This document shows positions 1 to 9,124 of a DNA stretch of 64,000 nucleotides, piece by piece. A model generated the notes under the pieces. It was given only the letters and a program-made list of their open reading frames with translations. It ran no database searches and had not been told where the DNA came from. Made by a program: the position numbers and the translations under genes. Numbering within the stretch: the first letter of the stretch is position 1; every line of letters begins with the position of its first letter. The DNA is from Candidatus Heimdallarchaeum endolithica (GTDB lineage Archaea; Asgardarchaeota; Heimdallarchaeia; Heimdallarchaeales; Heimdallarchaeaceae): NCBI GenBank assembly GCA_021513715.1, contig CP084167.1:2617174-2681173 (forward strand). The letters are read 5' to 3'.

Positions 1-1
1 C

Positions 2-931
2 ACTGGAGATGAAATATGGTTACACTTCTTCTATGATGTAGCCTATACAAACTTCTTCGGTGCAGCAGGTCCAAATGGAGGTTTCCAATGTGATGCCTGG
101 TTTTATGAAGAACCAGATGAAAACGGATTGTATAATGAAACAAGATTCAGTGGTATGCTTAACGGATATCTAGATGACTATGATTTAGGTCTAACAGATT
201 TCGATCCTTATGAAGGTAATACAACACAAGAAATTACTATTACCCTAGAAGAAGGATGGCACACCTTTACTATTGTAGCAGCTGAATATATTTCAGACAA
301 TACCCATACCGAATTCCACTGGGACTGGGTTAAAGATGAAGTAAGCTTTTATGTTAGCGCTGATAGTGCCTTAACAGAAGCTCCTGCTGTTGAAACATCC
401 GGAAAGAAAGTTAAATTCGAATCTATTGCTCAAAACTCTGAAGATATGAAAAACGGATTCGAATGGACAAGTATGTGGGATGTTCGTCCAGTAGCTGAAC
501 CAGAAGCATATTCTGACCTAGAAATATCAACAAAGAAATTAGTAACAAAAATAACTGCTTATTATAACACAACATGGCAAAAATTGAACCTAACAGACTA
601 TGTTTGGGATACAGGTTTCGTTGACATGTACTCAATGGGTTATGGTGATGTTGCATGGTTTAATGCTGCTATAAACAACAGTTTAGTTCAAGCTACAAAA
701 GGAACTGTACCTTTGAACCTTGGAGTAAACTACGTTGTGTTTGCAGTAGTAGGATTTCATGCATATGACTATGCCTATTACTATGGAATACCCTTCCCAA
801 CAGTACAATTCTCAAGCGTAATCTATAAGATTGACGTAGTACCAGGATTAGGACCCTCATACGGTATCCTTATAAGTGTCTCAATCTTTGGTCTAGTGGC
901 TGCTTTAGGATTAAAGCGCTTTAGAAAATAA
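2..931 (+). CDS. Anchored surface protein, 5' end outside window
   Basis: The reading frame is open from base 2, so the gene starts before the window and only its C-terminal 309 residues are seen. The visible part is rich in aromatic and acidic residues, has no family motif I recognise, and ends in one hydrophobic segment followed by LKRFRK. That is the pattern of an archaeal surface protein held in the membrane by a C-terminal anchor. It lies 15 bp before a solute-binding protein in the same direction, so it may belong to the same uptake or surface operon. Function unknown. Confidence 0.75.
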   Translation, partial: TGDEIWLHFFYDVAYTNFFGAAGPNGGFQCDAWFYEEPDENGLYNETRFSGMLNGYLDDYDLGLTDFDPYEGNTTQEITITLEEGWHTFTIVAAEYISDNTHTEFHWDWVKDEVSFYVSADSALTEAPAVETSGKKVKFESIAQNSEDMKNGFEWTSMWDVRPVAEPEAYSDLEISTKKLVTKITAYYNTTWQKLNLTDYVWDTGFVDMYSMGYGDVAWFNAAINNSLVQATKGTVPLNLGVNYVVFAVVGFHAYDYAYYYGIPFPTVQFSSVIYKIDVVPGLGPSYGILISVSIFGLVAALGLKRFRK

Positions 932-946
932 TAAAGGTGAAAAAAA

Positions 947-2896
947 ATGAACAAGAAACTATTTATTGCCCTATTTGTGGTCTCTACAATGTTGGTGTCT
1001 AGTGTATATTCTGCTTCAACAAGTAAGGCTGCAGTAGAACCAATAGCCACTTTAACCTATAAAACAAACGGTGGAGGCTTCCGTCCTGATTATGGTCTTT
1101 ACATTGCTCAATATCTAAGTGAATTAGGTATTAAAGTAAATGTAAAGGTTGAGGAATGGATAGTCTTTGTAGGCACTCTTACTGTTACTTTCGACTTTGA
1201 CCTTTCCTTTGTAGGTTTAACTGGTGGTGGTGCAGACCCAGATCTAACTGGTGTGTATAATGAAAACGGTTCTCTAAACATGTTTGGAATAAACACCAAA
1301 ATGCCTTATGGAGCAGAAAATGAACAAATGATGAAGGAAGGAGTCCTCATCATGGATCTAGAAGAAAGACAACAACACTATTATGAATGGCAACAATTAA
1401 TCATGGATAAAATCTTGCCAATGTTACCATTCTTCAGTCCTCGTTCATATGTTGCTAATTGGGCTACATTAGATGGATATGACAATCGTTGGGGTATTGT
1501 TGATTCTTTACCTTATATGGAATTCACATCCTTACACGAAGGTCAAACCTCAACTGCAGAATTCTATGATTCTGACGCTAAATGGAAAGAATTAAACCCA
1601 TTGTTACAAGATGATGCATCCAGTTCTTATATCTCATCTTTAGTCATGGAACCATTAATGCAAATGACTCCTGACTTTGAACCAATTAAAACTGGATTAG
1701 TTAAAGATTGGCAACAAGATGAAACAAATGAGTTACTCTACAAATTCACTCTCCGTGATGATGTATATTGGAATCCATCCTTTAACATCACTGGAAGAGA
1801 CAGTAGTTCTGACCCACTAGTTGATGATGATGGAAACATCGTAGATCCCAGTATCTTAATGTCTGGTGACAAAGGAGAATTTAGTGATGGAACTAACCAA
1901 CAAGTAACTGCTAAAGATGCAGTATTCACTTTGCTTGCTTGGGCTAACCCAATCACCAGTGAAGATGCTGATGTATACAACTGGATTCATGACATATGGG
2001 TTGATCCTTCAGATCCTTTATCCTTCTGGATAGAAATCGATGGTGACCCTGATACTGAAGAAGCAGAAAATTATGCTCCCTTCTGGTCAGCAATGACTCC
2101 AAGAGTATTACCTGAATTCTTCTTGAATACAACTAACGTAACCGTTACATACTCCAGTGGTGGAGTACCAATGCTTGGTATTGGTGAAGGTATTCTTGAT
2201 ACTCCTCAATGGAAGACTTACAGTACTTCTGCATTTGGTTGTGGTAAGTACATGTTAGATTACTACGTTGAGAACTCAATTACAGTCTTACAAGCCTCAC
2301 CATTCTGGTTTGGTGTAGGAGCCATTGATGGAACAGAACAGGATCTAGATATCAAAACCTTTAACATTCGTGTTATTCCTGATATTACTTCTGCATTAGC
2401 AGAGTTCAAAGCAGGAAAACTCGATATCATGGGTATGACTTCCTTCCCAGATGAAAGAAAGGCCATGGAAACTGATCCTAAATTTGATGTTCAATCAGCT
2501 CTACAAAGCTATGTTAACTTCATGGGATTCAACCTCAGAAGACCATTCATCGGTGGAGATGACAACTATGTCTTCTTAACTGAATCTGGTTATGAGGAAT
2601 ATACCAAGGCTCTTGCTGTCAGAAAAGCTATTGCATACGCAATTGATAGAGAAGAAATCAACAAAGTTCTTCATGATGGTGAATACTTGATCTCTCACAG
2701 CGTTATTTATCCAGTACAAGCATTCTGGTATTATAACGACGTTATCAAGTACAACCACGATCTTGATACAGCTATTGCATGGCTTAAGAGAGCAGGAGTA
2801 TACAAGGAAGCTACAACTACTACAACTCCATTACCAATAATTGGCGTTGTTGCAGCAATCATGTCCTTTGTATTACTCAGAAGGAAGAAAAACTAA
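947..2896 (+). CDS. Family 5 (peptide-type) ABC solute-binding protein, apparently circularly permuted
   Basis: 649 residues with a signal peptide (about 1-24), a Thr run at 623-627, a C-terminal membrane segment and a basic tail, so it is probably tethered outside the cell to bind peptides or similar ligands for an ABC importer. Residues 200-618 follow the usual order of the SBP_bac_5 family: the N-terminal MEPLMQMTPDFEP region, a TLRDDVYW region, then VRKAIAYAIDREEI and AIAWLKRAG. In normal members the chain continues from there into a last lobe. Here it stops, and that last lobe (IAQYLSELGIKV, GADPDL, LEERQQHYYEWQQ, LPMLPFF) is found at residues 31-195, before the N-terminal part. No permease or ATPase gene is visible next to it. 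A GGTG ribosome site precedes the ATG. Confidence 0.85.
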   Translation: MNKKLFIALFVVSTMLVSSVYSASTSKAAVEPIATLTYKTNGGGFRPDYGLYIAQYLSELGIKVNVKVEEWIVFVGTLTVTFDFDLSFVGLTGGGADPDLTGVYNENGSLNMFGINTKMPYGAENEQMMKEGVLIMDLEERQQHYYEWQQLIMDKILPMLPFFSPRSYVANWATLDGYDNRWGIVDSLPYMEFTSLHEGQTSTAEFYDSDAKWKELNPLLQDDASSSYISSLVMEPLMQMTPDFEPIKTGLVKDWQQDETNELLYKFTLRDDVYWNPSFNITGRDSSSDPLVDDDGNIVDPSILMSGDKGEFSDGTNQQVTAKDAVFTLLAWANPITSEDADVYNWIHDIWVDPSDPLSFWIEIDGDPDTEEAENYAPFWSAMTPRVLPEFFLNTTNVTVTYSSGGVPMLGIGEGILDTPQWKTYSTSAFGCGKYMLDYYVENSITVLQASPFWFGVGAIDGTEQDLDIKTFNIRVIPDITSALAEFKAGKLDIMGMTSFPDERKAMETDPKFDVQSALQSYVNFMGFNLRRPFIGGDDNYVFLTESGYEEYTKALAVRKAIAYAIDREEINKVLHDGEYLISHSVIYPVQAFWYYNDVIKYNHDLDTAIAWLKRAGVYKEATTTTTPLPIIGVVAAIMSFVLLRRKKN

Positions 2897-3009
2897 AATT
2901 TCAAACATTTTCTTTTTTTCTTTTTTAAATTCAGTTTAATTTTGAGGATTGTTAAAATTTTTAACCGTTGTTGTTTATTGTTTTGTAAAACAGGTCAAGT
3001 GTTAATATT

Positions 3010-3438
3010 ATGCGATGTCCTTATTGTGGTTATCATAAAGTAGTAAAAAAGACTAATAAAAGACTAATTTATGAATGTACTAGGTGCAAATACCAATTTG
3101 AAGTTAGTTTTTCTAAGATAATGTTCGAGAAAATTTTTATTATACCTTTTTCTTCAGTAATTGTTTTTTTAGTCATACAAGGGATTTGCTTTTCTTTATC
3201 GTTTATTTCAAACAATATTTTATCTAAGTCTTTTTGGAACAGTTTTAGCGCTTTTAATGCTCTTTTTCTTATTATTCAAATTTTTTTATACTTCATTTAT
3301 ATAGAGCCTAAACAAATTTTCTTGATAAAAGATAAAGTGAATATTTTTCGTAAGATCGTTTATCTGTCTTCTTACTTAAAAATCTCAATGTTAATTGCAA
3401 TAACGATAATTATTGTTCAAATTGTAGTTAATAGATAA
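3010..3438 (+). CDS. Small zinc-ribbon membrane protein
   Basis: 142 residues. The first 30 carry two CxxC pairs (CPYCG and CTRCK), a zinc ribbon. The rest has about three hydrophobic segments, so the ribbon probably sits on the cytoplasmic face of a small membrane protein. Such proteins are common in archaea and have no general function. The gene stands alone between the solute-binding protein and a convergent pterin kinase gene. Its bases are markedly more AT-rich than those of the preceding gene. Confidence 0.6.
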   Translation: MRCPYCGYHKVVKKTNKRLIYECTRCKYQFEVSFSKIMFEKIFIIPFSSVIVFLVIQGICFSLSFISNNILSKSFWNSFSAFNALFLIIQIFLYFIYIEPKQIFLIKDKVNIFRKIVYLSSYLKISMLIAITIIIVQIVVNR

Positions 3439-3518
3439 GAAATTAACAATCTATTTTTTCTATGTTTGGATTAAATAAAAGGGTTTAAAGGGCTTCAAAA
3501 GTTAAATAGAGAGATGAT

Positions 3519-4289
3519 TTATTCTTGCATGCTAATTTTAATTACCTTAGAACACCAATTTATAACACTTTTTGCAATTATAAATTTCTTAAATTTTCTA
3601 GTTCTCTTCTCTTTTGTGATGGTTTTTACTTTTGAGTATTTTCCAATTTCTTTCCCAAAGTCATATCCGAAAAGTATAACTTCTTTTATACTATAATTGG
3701 CAGAGAAACAAACAGCTCTGTCTCCATCTGTAAAGCCTAAAAAGTTCCTAAAGCCTCCTAATTCTTCTGATTGCGTTGAAAATAGAAAATGTCCGGTTTT
3801 CGTAATTTTAGGTAAATATCTCTTCGCTTGATCAACATTGTCACCATGGATATGAACAATCAAAATAGAACCGCTTTTTTGTGCTTTTATCTGATCTTCT
3901 ACACAACCATCTAAATCAGAAATAATAATTCCAGGATTTAATCCATTCTCTAATAAAAAAGATGTAGCTCCATCAACAGCAATAAGGACGGCATTTGTAT
4001 TATCTATTAACATTTTTCTAACCTTTTTTGCTACTTCCTTTGACAAACTATTTCCTGGAGCTACAATTATTGCTATTTTTCCTTTTAATTGATTTATTAA
4101 CTCCTTTTCTTTATTTCTTGAATTTATTTTGAACAAACTATTTATCTCTTTTACAGCATTTAAATCACTTTTTGGAGAGATACTAAGGAAATCACATATT
4201 GCAGGATACCAATATTTTAGCCAAGTAGTAAGTGAAAAATCCAATTTTTCAAGTTCAAGGAATAGTTTGTCTTCAGTTTTAAAAATCAT
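3519..4289 (-). CDS. mptE: MptE-like 6-hydroxymethyl-7,8-dihydropterin pyrophosphokinase
   Basis: 256 residues matching the archaeal MptE/DUF115 family, which transfers pyrophosphate from ATP to 6-hydroxymethyl-7,8-dihydropterin in folate or methanopterin synthesis. The family pattern is visible: a glycine turn in APGNSL after the strand IAIIVAP, AVDGATS, ISDLDG, and the later HIHGDN. Its start overlaps the end of the upstream ClC gene by 11 bp, so the two are probably co-transcribed although their functions seem unrelated. The enzyme that would supply its substrate, a PTPS-III homologue, lies at 11295-11777. The family call is firm; the exact pterin product is inferred. Confidence 0.75.
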   Translation of the reverse strand: MIFKTEDKLFLELEKLDFSLTTWLKYWYPAICDFLSISPKSDLNAVKEINSLFKINSRNKEKELINQLKGKIAIIVAPGNSLSKEVAKKVRKMLIDNTNAVLIAVDGATSFLLENGLNPGIIISDLDGCVEDQIKAQKSGSILIVHIHGDNVDQAKRYLPKITKTGHFLFSTQSEELGGFRNFLGFTDGDRAVCFSANYSIKEVILFGYDFGKEIGKYSKVKTITKEKRTRKFKKFIIAKSVINWCSKVIKISMQE

Positions 4290-6054
4290 CTAAATCTTCC
4301 TTTGTTATCTTTCTTTTACTTTCAAGTTTTAGAAGTGCAGTATTATATCTGCTTACCACGTCATTAAAAGTTATAAAACCAATTACTTTTTTATTATTTT
4401 TTAAAGAGACTACTGGCATACCTTCAATATTGTTGTCTTTTAACTTTGCGATAACCTCTCTTAATGTGTCGCTGGGTTTAACAGTTATTACATTTTCAGT
4501 CATTACTTCATAAACAAATTTTTTGTTTGAAGAAAAACCTCTTGAAAAGTCTGAACTTGCTATAATCCCAACTAGATTATCTTCTTCATCAAAAACAGAA
4601 ATAGCTGATACTTTGTGTAAATATAATAATGAAATAGTATTTTTGAGTAAGTCATTTTTCTTTACTTTAGGGAAAATAGTATCCATTGCTTCTGAAACTC
4701 TTATTCCTTCTAAGATGTCTGTATTGCTTATTTTTTTCCTCAATATGACTTCTTTACTTTGTACCTGACCAGAATACAAACTGAAATCCATAGAAACTAC
4801 AAAAGCAGCTGCGTTTGATAGAATAATTGGAATTACGAGTGAAGGAAAACCTAACATTTCTAGAACAATAAGCATGGATGCAATTGGAGTTTTTGTAGTG
4901 GCAGCATGCATTGCAGACATTCCTACTATGATAAATACAATATAGTTAACTCCAGGAAAGACTTTAGAATAAACAGCTCCTAATACAGCCCCTGTCACAA
5001 GAGATGGCCCCATTACTCCCCCAGAAGCACCCATTCCTACACATGTAGAAGTAACAATAATTTTTCCAAGAAAAAGTAAAAGTAAAATGGAAAAACCTAT
5101 ATTTTCTCCATTTTCTAAAAGAAAGTTTATCGCTTGGAAACCTGTTCCTTGTAAAGATAGACCTTCAGGTAACCCTAAACTAAATAAAAAAACAATAAGA
5201 GCTGTAATTGTCATCCCGATGAAAGGGAGAATATACGACCACTTTATGTATTTATTTACCAAACTTGTTAGTGATTTGTATAGTAATGAAAAACCAATTC
5301 CTGATACTCCTGAAATGGCACCTAGTAATAAAAATAATAGTGAATTAATTATAGATAGCTGTACAGGGGCAGTTTCTATCTCTAAATAAACTGGATGGGA
5401 GTTCAGTGCGGTTAAAATTGCCATAGAAACTAGAAGAGAAATCGCACTTCCTAGAAGTGCTGGGAGAAATACAGTTTCATCAAGATCATGTTTGTATGGG
5501 ACTTCAGAAGCAAAAACTGTTCCACCTAATGGAGAACGAAAAACTGCTGCAGTACATGCTGCAGCTCCAATTGTTATTGCGTGAGTAGCCTCATCTTGGC
5601 TGAAATTCATCTTATCGCCTAAAGAATAAGCCATTGCAGCTCCTATTGTGACAGATGGCCCTTCTCTTCCTGCTGGAGCATTAACACCTAAAGTAAGAAA
5701 ACTTGCTATAAACTTTGACCAAATAACTCGCATCGGGATTTTCTTTCCAGTGTTTTTATGTTCTAAAATATAGGAAATTCCAGCTCCTCGTACTTCATCA
5801 AATCCAAAATAAAGAAAAAGAGAAATTAAAGCACCAGTTAAGGGAAAAGAAATCAATATAGAAATTTGAGACAACCACTTTTGGGTATTAACTACAAGAG
5901 CTGCAAATAAACCCATTATAACCCCACTCATAATACCTGTAATGATCGCAAAAGGAAACCATTTTTTACTGTATTTCCAATATTTGATAAAAACCTCTTT
6001 AAAATACCTAAAAAATCGTTTTTTTCCTTTGTTTTTAATTGTCTTTTTTTTCAC
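4279..6054 (-). CDS. ClC-type chloride channel/antiporter with CBS pair (first copy)
   Basis: 591 residues. The N-terminal 430 form the multi-spanning ClC core, with the gating-glutamate motif GREGP (Glu131) and GASGGVMGP near the third anion-binding loop. The C-terminal 150 hold two CBS domains, with VSEAMDTIFPKV and VYEVMTENVITV at their starts, which bind adenine nucleotides in other members. The protein would move chloride or a similar anion across the membrane, as a channel or H+ antiporter; which cannot be told from the sequence. A divergent paralogue begins at 7278, and an insertion sequence now occupies the space between the two. Confidence 0.9.
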   Translation of the reverse strand: MKKKTIKNKGKKRFFRYFKEVFIKYWKYSKKWFPFAIITGIMSGVIMGLFAALVVNTQKWLSQISILISFPLTGALISLFLYFGFDEVRGAGISYILEHKNTGKKIPMRVIWSKFIASFLTLGVNAPAGREGPSVTIGAAMAYSLGDKMNFSQDEATHAITIGAAACTAAVFRSPLGGTVFASEVPYKHDLDETVFLPALLGSAISLLVSMAILTALNSHPVYLEIETAPVQLSIINSLLFLLLGAISGVSGIGFSLLYKSLTSLVNKYIKWSYILPFIGMTITALIVFLFSLGLPEGLSLQGTGFQAINFLLENGENIGFSILLLLFLGKIIVTSTCVGMGASGGVMGPSLVTGAVLGAVYSKVFPGVNYIVFIIVGMSAMHAATTKTPIASMLIVLEMLGFPSLVIPIILSNAAAFVVSMDFSLYSGQVQSKEVILRKKISNTDILEGIRVSEAMDTIFPKVKKNDLLKNTISLLYLHKVSAISVFDEEDNLVGIIASSDFSRGFSSNKKFVYEVMTENVITVKPSDTLREVIAKLKDNNIEGMPVVSLKNNKKVIGFITFNDVVSRYNTALLKLESKRKITKEDLDDF

Positions 6055-6106
6055 ATTTCTAACTTGAAAAGAACTCTTTTATCTTTTTCTCCTTTTTTTA
6101 CTTGGA

Positions 6107-7116
6107 TGTATACTCAACTCACATTGGTAACAAATAAATAGAAGTGGGTTACGTGGGTAAGTGATATATTATGAACAAACCCGAACGTAACCTGGAGAAA
6201 CTAAGAAAGATTGTGGTTAAAAAAGCTTTGGAAGGAGAGAAGATAAAAGAGGTAGCTCACAAGTATATGGTGAGTAGGAAGTTTGTGTATAAGTGGTTGA
6301 AGAGGTTCAGAGAGAACCCTGAAGGAGTATGGTGGAAAGATAGATCTTCCAGACCAAAAACTATACACAGGAAAGTAGATGAGGAGTTAAAAGAGAGGAT
6401 AAGGGAGTTAAGAATAAAACAAGGAATGAATGTGGAGAAGATAGCTTATTTGTTGAAGAGAGAAGGAAAAGCACTCTCTCAGACGACAGTGACGAAAGTA
6501 ATAAAAGAGTTAGGTCTTCCTTTATGGGTTAATAGAAAAAAGAGGAAAAGACCTCGATACAAGAGTTTTGAACGTCAAAAACCTAACGAACTCTGGCAAA
6601 TAGATGTGAAAGGACCATTCTGGGTAGAAGAACAGGGACAACATCTCCATCTCATAACCTTGATAGACGACCACTCACGATTCTGTCTGGGAGCTAAATT
6701 CCACCCTTTTGCACCAAAAAAAGAGCAGATAATAAGTTTGCTAGAGGAAGCAATAAAAGAGTACGGTTACCCCGAGTCTATACTTACTGACAATGGAGCA
6801 CTCTTCTCTTCCGTTAGAGGAGGAACAAGTACCTTCTCCCGTTGGTGTCAAACAGAAGGAATAAAACACATCAGAGCTAGAGTTTTTCACCCCGAAACAT
6901 GTGGAAAAGTAGAAAGACTACATGGGACAATCATCCGTGAGATGGAAAGATTAGGTCTAAAATACTGCAACGCAGATCTCTCCTACTACCGCTCTTACTA
7001 CAATTTTAGTCGTCCTCACCAATCTCTTAACTTCCTCACCCCAGGAGAAAGATTTATGAATCACCCCTATGTTTCTCTAGTACCCAAAAGTGTAACCCAA
7101 GTCTATTGAGTAAACA
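6107..7116 (+). mobile_element. IS481-like insertion sequence, copy 1 (intact)
   Basis: A 1010 bp element with terminal inverted repeat TGTWTACTCAA at both ends (TGTATACTCAA left; right end reads TTGAGTAAACA). It is flanked by a perfect 16 bp target duplication, CCTTTTTTTACTTGGA at 6091-6106 and again at 7117-7132. It holds one transposase gene. It is nearly identical to copy 2 (12887-13896) and has a slightly diverged, broken sister at 34722-35740. It lies in the intergenic space between two divergent ClC genes, so it may have separated their promoters. Confidence 0.95.
6171..7109 (+). CDS. IS481-family DDE transposase, copy 1
   Basis: 312 residues: an N-terminal helix-turn-helix region (about 1-60), a second helical DNA-binding region (about 75-115), then an rve/RNase H-like catalytic core. 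The DDE triad is visible in WQIDVKGPF, LTDNGALF and GKVERLHG. The family cuts and joins the ends of its own element. The gene fills the element and ends 7 bp before its right end. Compared with copy 2 it differs at one residue (LGAKFHPF here, LGAEFHPF there), so transposition or conversion was recent. Confidence 0.95.
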   Translation: MNKPERNLEKLRKIVVKKALEGEKIKEVAHKYMVSRKFVYKWLKRFRENPEGVWWKDRSSRPKTIHRKVDEELKERIRELRIKQGMNVEKIAYLLKREGKALSQTTVTKVIKELGLPLWVNRKKRKRPRYKSFERQKPNELWQIDVKGPFWVEEQGQHLHLITLIDDHSRFCLGAKFHPFAPKKEQIISLLEEAIKEYGYPESILTDNGALFSSVRGGTSTFSRWCQTEGIKHIRARVFHPETCGKVERLHGTIIREMERLGLKYCNADLSYYRSYYNFSRPHQSLNFLTPGERFMNHPYVSLVPKSVTQVY

Positions 7117-7277
7117 CCTTTTTTTACTTGGAAAATATTCTTTTTAGATTCCTTGGTTGGGAAAACAAATCTAAAATTGATAAACTATTGTTATAAGTAT
7201 TTAATTATATATAACGATTGATAGTTATCTAAAATTTAATATATTTACTTAAAATCCAAAGAGATAGGGGATTAACG

Positions 7278-9050
7278 ATGAAATTACGAGTACCAGCTAT
7301 AAATTTTAAGTTACCAAGTTATACAAAAAAATGGTTATTATTGGATGGATTAGGAATAGTTATAGGTATTATTGGAGGATTAGGAGCAGTATTCTTTCGT
7401 TTTATCTTAAAATATATTAAAATTCTTTTTTTTGATATTCTACTTCCATTAATTACGATAAATGTTGGTGGATTTAATATAGGTTATATGTTTCTTCCAA
7501 TAATTGGAGCTTTAATTGTAGGGCCTGTTGTTATGTTTTTTGCTCCTGAAACTAAAGGGCATGGTGTCCCTGAAGTTATGGAATCTGTAGCATTAAAAGG
7601 AGGAGAAATAAGAAAAAGAGTGGCTTTTTTAAAAGTAGCTGTATCTTCAATAACTATTGGATCTGGAGGCAGTGCAGGAAGAGAAGGACCAATAGCACAA
7701 ATTGGTGCAACACTTGGTTCATTTTTCGGAGGACTATTCAAACTTGACCCTCAACATAAAAAGCTAATGGTTGTATGCGGTCTGTCTGCAGGTATAGCTG
7801 GGACATTTAATGCACCACTTGGAGGAGCATTATTTGGAATGGAGGTGTTGCTAAGAGGAATAGGATTATTCAACGCAATGCCTGTTATTTTATCTTCAGT
7901 AGTTTCTGTAGGAGTAGCATCAGTACTAATTCCGATAGCTTTGGGAGAAGAAGTAGGCCCTGCTTTTATTATTGATGTGGCAACATCATGGAATCCTGCA
8001 GAACTACCTTTGTATATTATTCTAGGGGTAGTATTTGGATTATTGTCAATATTATGGGTAAAAGGATTTTATCTAATAGAAGATGTTTTTGATAAACTAA
8101 AAATTTATCCCCATCTTAAACCTGCAATTGGAGCCTTTTTTACAGGGTTAGCAATAGTTTTCTTTCCAACTTATGGTATTGCTGGGGTTGGCTATGAAGG
8201 AATAGAACTCGCTCTTGTTGGAGAGATAACTTTGGGTTTATTAATAGCTCTAGGCTTTCTTAAAATTCTGGCAACTGGTTTCTCTATTGGGTCAGGAGGA
8301 AGTGGAGGTATTTTTGCTCCTAGCTTGTATATAGGCGCAATGTTTGGGACTGCAATAGGTATGATTTTTAAAATAGTTTTTCCAGGAACTGTTTCTAATT
8401 GGACAACTTATTCATTGGCAGGTATGGGTGCTTTATTTGCAGGAGCAGCGCAAGCTCCAATAAATGTAATAATAATGATTCCAGAAATGACCAATGATTA
8501 TTTATTGATCCCGCCCATAGCCATTGCTTCCTTCATTAGTTTTTTCATAAATTGGATATTTATGAAAGGAACTTCAATTTATACAATAAAACTAGAAAGA
8601 AGAGGCGTTAAAATAAGAATGGGAACCCCATTCATTTTGGAATTGGTGAAAAACGAAGAAATAATGACAAAAGACGTGGTTACTCTCCAAGAGAAATTCC
8701 CTGTTTCAATCCTAGAATTGTATTTTGAAGAGCATCAACATCATGGCTATCCAGTGTTAAATGAAGAAAAGAAACTTGTAGGAATTGTGACTTTAGGAGA
8801 TTTGCAAAAGATAGATGAGGACGAAAGAAAAAACAAAATCATTGGAGATATCTGTTCAAGAGAACTTGTGACTGTTAAGGCAGAAGAAACAGTCTCTGAA
8901 GCTTTGAAAAAGATGAATGAGTTTGATATTGGGCGGGTAATTGTTGTGGATAGTGAAGACCCCAATAAAATAAAGGGAATAGTTACAAGAACAGATATTA
9001 TAAATGCTTATCGTATCGCTTCACAAAATCCAGCATTATCTACACTTTAG
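7278..9050 (+). CDS. ClC-type chloride channel/antiporter with CBS pair (second copy)
   Basis: 590 residues. The ClC core shows GSGGSAGREGP (gating Glu136) and GSGGSGGIFAPSL, both closer to the textbook ClC consensus than in the first copy. The C-terminal 140 residues carry two CBS domains (EIMTKDVVTL; ICSRELVTVKA). It is diverged from the 4279-6054 gene across its length, so this is an old duplication or two independent genes, not a recent copy. It reads away from its paralogue with an IS between them. A TATA-like AT-rich stretch near 7205-7215 may be its promoter. Confidence 0.9.
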   Translation: MKLRVPAINFKLPSYTKKWLLLDGLGIVIGIIGGLGAVFFRFILKYIKILFFDILLPLITINVGGFNIGYMFLPIIGALIVGPVVMFFAPETKGHGVPEVMESVALKGGEIRKRVAFLKVAVSSITIGSGGSAGREGPIAQIGATLGSFFGGLFKLDPQHKKLMVVCGLSAGIAGTFNAPLGGALFGMEVLLRGIGLFNAMPVILSSVVSVGVASVLIPIALGEEVGPAFIIDVATSWNPAELPLYIILGVVFGLLSILWVKGFYLIEDVFDKLKIYPHLKPAIGAFFTGLAIVFFPTYGIAGVGYEGIELALVGEITLGLLIALGFLKILATGFSIGSGGSGGIFAPSLYIGAMFGTAIGMIFKIVFPGTVSNWTTYSLAGMGALFAGAAQAPINVIIMIPEMTNDYLLIPPIAIASFISFFINWIFMKGTSIYTIKLERRGVKIRMGTPFILELVKNEEIMTKDVVTLQEKFPVSILELYFEEHQHHGYPVLNEEKKLVGIVTLGDLQKIDEDERKNKIIGDICSRELVTVKAEETVSEALKKMNEFDIGRVIVVDSEDPNKIKGIVTRTDIINAYRIASQNPALSTL

Positions 9051-9124
9051 TATCTTTTTTTCTTTTTTTTCTCCTTGAAAAAACATAATCTTGAAAAGGT
9101 AAGAAAAGAAAAGAATAATAAACA

